This document shows positions 60,634-64,000 of a DNA stretch of 64,000 nt, piece after piece. How positions within the stretch are numbered: the stretch's first letter is position 1; every line of letters begins with the position of its first letter. The notes beneath the pieces are model-generated. The model searched no databases, was not told the DNA's origin, and saw only the letters and a program-made list of their open reading frames with translations. Source of the DNA: Spirosoma oryzae (GTDB lineage Bacteria > Bacteroidota > Bacteroidia > Cytophagales > Spirosomataceae); the NCBI RefSeq assembly GCF_003002825.1, contig NZ_PVTE01000010.1, positions 124,001 through 188,000 of the forward strand, given 5' to 3'. The translations under genes and the position numbers were made by a program.

Positions 60634-61857
60634 TTACGCCTGCTGACCCTTCAGCACTTGCTCAACTTTCTCCGCAGCTTCCTTCAGCAATACAGCCGAG
60701 TATACTTTCAGCCCCGACTCGTCGATGATACGAGCACCTTCTTCGGCGTTGGTACCCTGCAAACGAACGATGATCGGAATGTTGATGTCGCCGATGGCTT
60801 TGTAGGCTTCAACAACGCCCGTCGCCACGCGGTCGCAACGAACGATACCACCGAAGATATTGATCAGGATCGCTTTAACGTTCGGATCTTTCAGAATGAT
60901 CCGGAAACCGGCTTCAACCGTCTTGGCGTTGGCACCACCCCCTACGTCGAGGAAGTTCGCCGGTTCACCACCCGACAGTTTGATGATATCCATCGTCGCC
61001 ATTGCCAGGCCGGCACCGTTCACCATACAGCCTACGTTACCATCGAGTTTAACGTAGTTCAGGTCGCTGGCCGTTGCTTCTACTTCGAGGGGATCTTCCT
61101 CGGCAACGTCACGCAGGTTAGCCAGGTCAGGGTGGCGATACAGGGCGTTGTCGTCCAGGTTTACTTTGGCATCGACCGCCAGGATTTTGTTGTCAGACGT
61201 TTTCAGGACCGGGTTGATCTCAAACATCGACGCGTCGGTTTCGACGTACGCTTTGTAAAGCGAGGTGACAAATTTCACCATCTCTTTAAACGCTTCGCCT
61301 TCCAGACCCAGACCGAAGGCTACTTTACGCGCCTGGAACGGCTGCAAACCAACGGCCGGATCGACCCACTCCTTCACGATTTTCTCGGGTGAATGCTCGG
61401 CGACTTCTTCGATGTCCATACCGCCTTCGGTGCTGGCCATGATGACGTTGCAGGCTTTCGACCGGTCGAGCAGGATACTCAGGTACATCTCTTTAGGCTC
61501 CGAAGCGCCGGGGTAAAAGACGTCCTGGGCAACCAGAACCTTATTGACTTTACGGCCTTCCGGACCCGTCTGGTGGGTAACCAGTACGTTGCCGATCAGA
61601 TTTTTGGCGATATCCCGAACGTCGTCAACCGATTTGGCCAGCGCAACGCCCCGCTGTTCCGAACCGACAACTTTGCCTTTACCGCGACCACCAGCGTGGA
61701 TCTGCGACTTCACGACAACGAACTTCGAACCCGACTGTGCCATGATCTGCTTGGCCGCTTCAACGGCTTTCTCGGGCGACTCGGCTACGATACCTTCCTG
61801 AATCCGGACACCGTATTTTTTGAGAATTTCTTTACCCTGATACTCGTGTATATTCAT
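60634..61857 (-). CDS. sucC: Succinyl-CoA synthetase (ADP-forming) beta subunit
   Basis: TCA-cycle enzyme subunit of 407 residues that binds nucleotide and couples succinyl-CoA cleavage to ATP or GTP formation; it works with an alpha subunit (SucD) encoded elsewhere. The ATP-grasp N-terminal domain shows MNIHEYQGKEILKKYGV, KSQIHAGGRGKGKVV, and EMYLSILLDRSKACNVIMAS. The nucleotide/Mg site NPVLKTSDNKILAVDAKVNLDDNAL and the C-terminal CoA-ligase domain (GLAMATMDIIKLSGGEPANFLDVGGGA, INIFGGIVRCDRVA) follow. Start at 61857. Transcribed convergently to lpxH. Confidence 0.97.
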   Translation of the reverse strand: MNIHEYQGKEILKKYGVRIQEGIVAESPEKAVEAAKQIMAQSGSKFVVVKSQIHAGGRGKGKVVGSEQRGVALAKSVDDVRDIAKNLIGNVLVTHQTGPEGRKVNKVLVAQDVFYPGASEPKEMYLSILLDRSKACNVIMASTEGGMDIEEVAEHSPEKIVKEWVDPAVGLQPFQARKVAFGLGLEGEAFKEMVKFVTSLYKAYVETDASMFEINPVLKTSDNKILAVDAKVNLDDNALYRHPDLANLRDVAEEDPLEVEATASDLNYVKLDGNVGCMVNGAGLAMATMDIIKLSGGEPANFLDVGGGANAKTVEAGFRIILKDPNVKAILINIFGGIVRCDRVATGVVEAYKAIGDINIPIIVRLQGTNAEEGARIIDESGLKVYSAVLLKEAAEKVEQVLKGQQA

Positions 61858-61887
61858 GGTAATGGCAACATGGAGTGTTGGAAATCG

Positions 61888-61895
61888 TATTTTTG
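61888..61895 (+). promoter_or_regulatory. -7 box upstream of the LolD-like gene
   Basis: TATTTTTG on the plus strand, an exact TAnnTTTG match, 24 nt before a heptamer palindrome that fills the leader, and 150 nt before the GTG start codon. Confidence 0.6.
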
Positions 61896-61918
61896 TGCGG
61901 CAAGTTAAGCATAAATGA

Positions 61919-62044
61919 GTTCGTAGTTTGTGGTTTGTCGTTCGTAGTTTGTCATTGCCGAACCCGATTCCCGGAATCGTTTACCAACAAATCCCGGCGG
62001 GGAGCCGCGCTAACTACAGACTGCCACTATAAACCACAAACCGA
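61919..62044. repeat. Heptamer-word element H (leader of the LolD-like gene)
   Basis: The left arm is 7-bp words GTTCGTA, GTTTGTG, GTTTGTC, GTTCGTA, GTTTGTC (61919-61953). The right arm (62010-62044) is A/C-rich with CTAACTA, CAGACTG, CCACTAT, AAACCAC, AAACCGA, ending directly at the GTG start codon. The centre has CATTGCCGA (shared with the element at 47955) and the core TCCCGGCGGGGAGCCGC (61992-62008), 16 of 17 identical to that at 46694-46710. A small palindrome GATTCC/GGAATC lies at 61966-61978. Confidence 0.82.
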
Positions 62045-62704
62045 GTGCCCCTGCTGCAAACGACCAACCTACGCCGTCAGTACGGCGATCTCCCTGTCCT
62101 GAAAGGAATCAACCTCAGCATCGATGCCGGGGAAGTCGTGTCGATTGTTGGCGCGTCGGGGGCTGGTAAAACTACACTCCTCCAAATCCTCGGCACGCTC
62201 GACCGACCCGATACGGGTACGCTGGAAATTGATGGGCAGGATGTATTTGCCCTGAACGACCGCGACCTGGCCCGCTTTCGCAACGAGACGATCGGCTTTG
62301 TCTTTCAGTTCAACAACCTGCTGCCTGAATTTACGGCGCTCGAAAACGTCTGCCTGCCCGCCTTCATCGCTAAACGCGACGAAAAAACGACGCGACAGCG
62401 GGCTGAATCGCTGCTGAAGACACTTAATCTGGGGCATCGACTCAATCATTTTCCGTCGCAGATGTCGGGTGGGGAGCAACAGCGAACTGCCGTGGCGCGT
62501 GCTCTCATCAACGAACCGGCCATTGTCTTTGCCGATGAGCCGAGTGGTAACCTCGATTCACAGAACGCCGAAGAACTCCATCAGCTTTTCTTCCGCCTGC
62601 GCGACGAACTAGGCCATACGTTCATCATCGTGACGCATAACGAGACCCTGGCCACCCTTGCCGACCGTACGATAACAATACGAGACGGTGTGGTTAAGGT
62701 ATAA
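62045..62704 (+). CDS. ABC transporter ATP-binding protein, LolD/MacB type
   Basis: A 219-residue ATPase. Walker [10 protein letters not shown] (36-44), Q-loop in [16 protein letters not shown], signature SGGEQQR (141-147), Walker B VFADEP (161-166) followed by SGNLD, and H-loop [18 protein letters not shown] and DEPSGNLD are typical of LolD, which drives release of lipoproteins toward the outer membrane with LolCE, or of a MacB-like exporter. No permease gene follows in the window. The GTG at 62045 is chosen; upstream sequence is repeat. LolD is the more likely role, but the missing partner leaves it open. Confidence 0.85.
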   Translation: MPLLQTTNLRRQYGDLPVLKGINLSIDAGEVVSIVGASGAGKTTLLQILGTLDRPDTGTLEIDGQDVFALNDRDLARFRNETIGFVFQFNNLLPEFTALENVCLPAFIAKRDEKTTRQRAESLLKTLNLGHRLNHFPSQMSGGEQQRTAVARALINEPAIVFADEPSGNLDSQNAEELHQLFFRLRDELGHTFIIVTHNETLATLADRTITIRDGVVKV

Positions 62705-62921
62705 GGAGGAAAGCCTACTTAGGGTTCTTTTTACATACTTGTGTAAGTAGTAATACTTAAATCGTTATTTTTTATCGGTTATAAATTGTGGATTAACTAG
62801 TTGATAGGTAGCTAGTTGATTGACGGAACGAAAAAATATTTACGGATAAGAACCAATTATCATCACATTTGTTTTATCATTGTGTCGAAAAGAAAAGTTT
62901 TTCATAACGTTGAGTAAATCA

Positions 62922-62954
62922 GAAAGCCAGGGGAGAGTCTCGCTTGGCTTTTTT
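62922..62954 (+). terminator. Terminator-like hairpin in the lolD-groL gap
   Basis: AAAGCCAG pairs with CTTGGCTTT around a 12-nt loop, followed by a T-run. It is 218 nt after the LolD-like stop codon, rather far, and may end either a long 3' UTR or an independent small RNA. Confidence 0.55.
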
Positions 62955-63145
62955 GTTTGTCCATACCGCAAAGCGCCCCGCTTTGCCCGGCCACAATAGC
63001 AGACACAGGCCGAAGAATCTTCTCCCAGATTACGTTTACCCTCATTCGTTGTTTGCTGTTAGGCAACAATGGTTTGCTGTTTTTGTTTGCCAGAACGGGG
63101 CTAATCAGTCCATGCTTATTCGTTGTTTATAAGCTTATAAAAAGC

Positions 63146-63180
63146 AAAACCCTCCGACCATACGGTCGGAGGGTTTTTTT
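63146..63180. terminator. groL: groL terminator
   Basis: Perfect 14-bp stem (63146-63159 with 63164-63177), loop ATAC, with an A-run on the left that gives a U-run on the minus strand. It lies about 33 bp after the groL stop codon. Confidence 0.9.
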
Positions 63181-63212
63181 ATCACGCTAATCAGCGTAAG
63201 CTAAGCCATGAA

Positions 63213-64000
63213 TTACATCATGCCGCCCATGCCACCGCCTGGGTGACCGTGGCCTGCGCCACCGGCTGGAGCCTCTTCAGGCTCGTCAGCGATCACACAT
63301 TCGGTCGTCAGCAGCAGACCAGCGATCGATGCTGCGTTTTCCAGTGCCAGACGGGTTACTTTCTTCGGATCGATAACACCAGCGGCAAACAGGTCTTCGT
63401 ACGAGTCGTTTTTAGCGTTGTAGCCAAAACCACCCTGACCGTCTTTCACTTTATTCACGACAACCGAACCTTCGCCACCGGCATTGGCAACGATCGTACG
63501 GAGCGGAGCTTCCAGGGCCGTGCGGATAATCGCAACACCTGTCTTCTCGTCTTCGTTGATGGTGCTGACACCGTCCAGTGCCGAGATGGCACGGATCAGG
63601 GCGATACCACCACCGGTTACGATACCTTCTTCAACGGCAGCGCGGGTAGCGTGCAGGGCATCGTCAACGCGGTCTTTCTTTTCTTTCATTTCTACTTCGG
63701 TAGCGGCACCGATGTACAGGATGGCAACACCACCCGACAGTTTGGCCAGACGCTCCTGAAGTTTTTCCCGGTCGTAATCCGAGGTCGTGTTCTCGATCTG
63801 GGCTTTGATCTGGTTGACCCGGCCCTGAATATCGTCTTTCGCGCCAACACCGTTTACGATCGTCGTGTTGTCTTTGTCGATCGTTACTTTGTCACACTGA
63901 CCCAGGTACTCAATCGATGCGTTCTCCAGTTTGAAGCCACGCTCTTCCGAGATTACCTGACCACCTGTCAGGATAGCGATATCTTCCAGCATTGCTTTCC
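63213..64000 (-). CDS. groL: Chaperonin GroEL, C-terminal part (runs off the window)
   Basis: 60-kDa chaperonin subunit. Only the last 262 residues are here; the gene continues beyond position 64000, where the preceding residues read [13 protein letters not shown] in frame. Visible family features are the apical-to-intermediate segment ITKDNTTIV-like [48 protein letters not shown] (with the conserved equatorial [14 protein letters not shown] core), [15 protein letters not shown], and [24 protein letters not shown] [14 protein letters not shown]. The C-terminal tail ends GGMGGMM, the usual hydrophobic Gly-Met repeat. groS would be expected upstream, outside the window. Confidence 0.97.
   Translation of the reverse strand, partial: KAMLEDIAILTGGQVISEERGFKLENASIEYLGQCDKVTIDKDNTTIVNGVGAKDDIQGRVNQIKAQIENTTSDYDREKLQERLAKLSGGVAILYIGAATEVEMKEKKDRVDDALHATRAAVEEGIVTGGGIALIRAISALDGVSTINEDEKTGVAIIRTALEAPLRTIVANAGGEGSVVVNKVKDGQGGFGYNAKNDSYEDLFAAGVIDPKKVTRLALENAASIAGLLLTTECVIADEPEEAPAGGAGHGHPGGGMGGMM

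Larger units (their letters stand above)
62705..63212. other. Intergenic region between LolD-like gene and groL
   Basis: A 508-bp gap with no credible gene. AT-rich sequence from 62740 to 62920 leads to a hairpin with T-run at 62922-62954. The rest (62955-63140) shows nothing recognisable. The groL terminator lies at 63146-63180. Confidence 0.5.

Overview
The window looks like a chromosomal segment of a Cytophagales bacterium (Bacteroidota), most like the Spirosoma/Fibrella group. The reasons are: GC around 55%; several -7 boxes of the Bacteroidota type TAnnTTTG; few Shine-Dalgarno sites; menaquinone genes (menE, menB); a TonB-dependent receptor; a type IX secretion C-terminal domain; and LytTR regulators. 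No rRNA, tRNA, CRISPR array, integrase or transposase was seen.

Layout. 1-15.6 kb is housekeeping and accessory metabolism: aroK, a FadL-like outer membrane protein, a Gly/Tyr/Ser-rich lipoprotein, proS, a PadR regulator with a membrane partner, a SlyD-like FKBP, uvsE, menE, a degenerate Rieske-like lipoprotein, menB, and DUF2452 and DUF2071 proteins. 15.8-31.7 kb is a long minus-strand exopolysaccharide cluster: wza, wzc-type tyrosine kinase, initiating sugar transferase, wecG-type GT26, wzx flippase, GT2, GT4, wzy-type polymerase, GT2, three tandem paralogous GT4 genes and a last GT4. 32.4-42.6 kb holds two large secreted beta-helix paralogues in inverted orientation, with a GT2-like enzyme, an orphan LytTR regulator and an Ig-like membrane protein between them. 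42.6-50.4 kb has an ABC exporter pair, a TonB-dependent receptor, two beta-propeller proteins (MRJP-like and SMP-30-like) and an EreA-like protein. 50.5-64 kb has a membrane LytTR protein, bioB, a GT39-like enzyme, small lipoproteins, a bestrophin-like channel, a GNAT, two beta-barrel proteins, a frameshifted polysaccharide-lyase remnant, lpxH, sucC, a LolD-like ATPase and the 3' part of groL.

The most unusual signal is not a gene. At least ten intergenic inverted repeats are built from tandem, degenerate words of exactly 7 or 8 bp. The 5' arm is T/G-rich and the 3' arm A/C-rich. The words differ between elements (NNGARTGR, GTTTACN, GTTYGTN, YTRTAARG), yet every element abuts a start or stop codon, usually within 0-12 nt, and several supply the stop codon itself. 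They lead aroK, menB, bioB, an SMP-30 gene and a LolD-like gene, and follow aroK, proS, a DUF2452 gene, a GNAT gene and an MRJP gene. Two elements with different words share a 17-nt GC-rich core. None was seen between about 13.1 and 46.6 kb, which includes the polysaccharide cluster.

Other notable features are a three-tier nested palindrome (12778-13011), a gene-conversion-like tract shared by the two beta-helix genes, a tandem GT4 triplication and a Rieske-like protein lacking one canonical cluster ligand. All calls come from reading the sequence; no database search was run.
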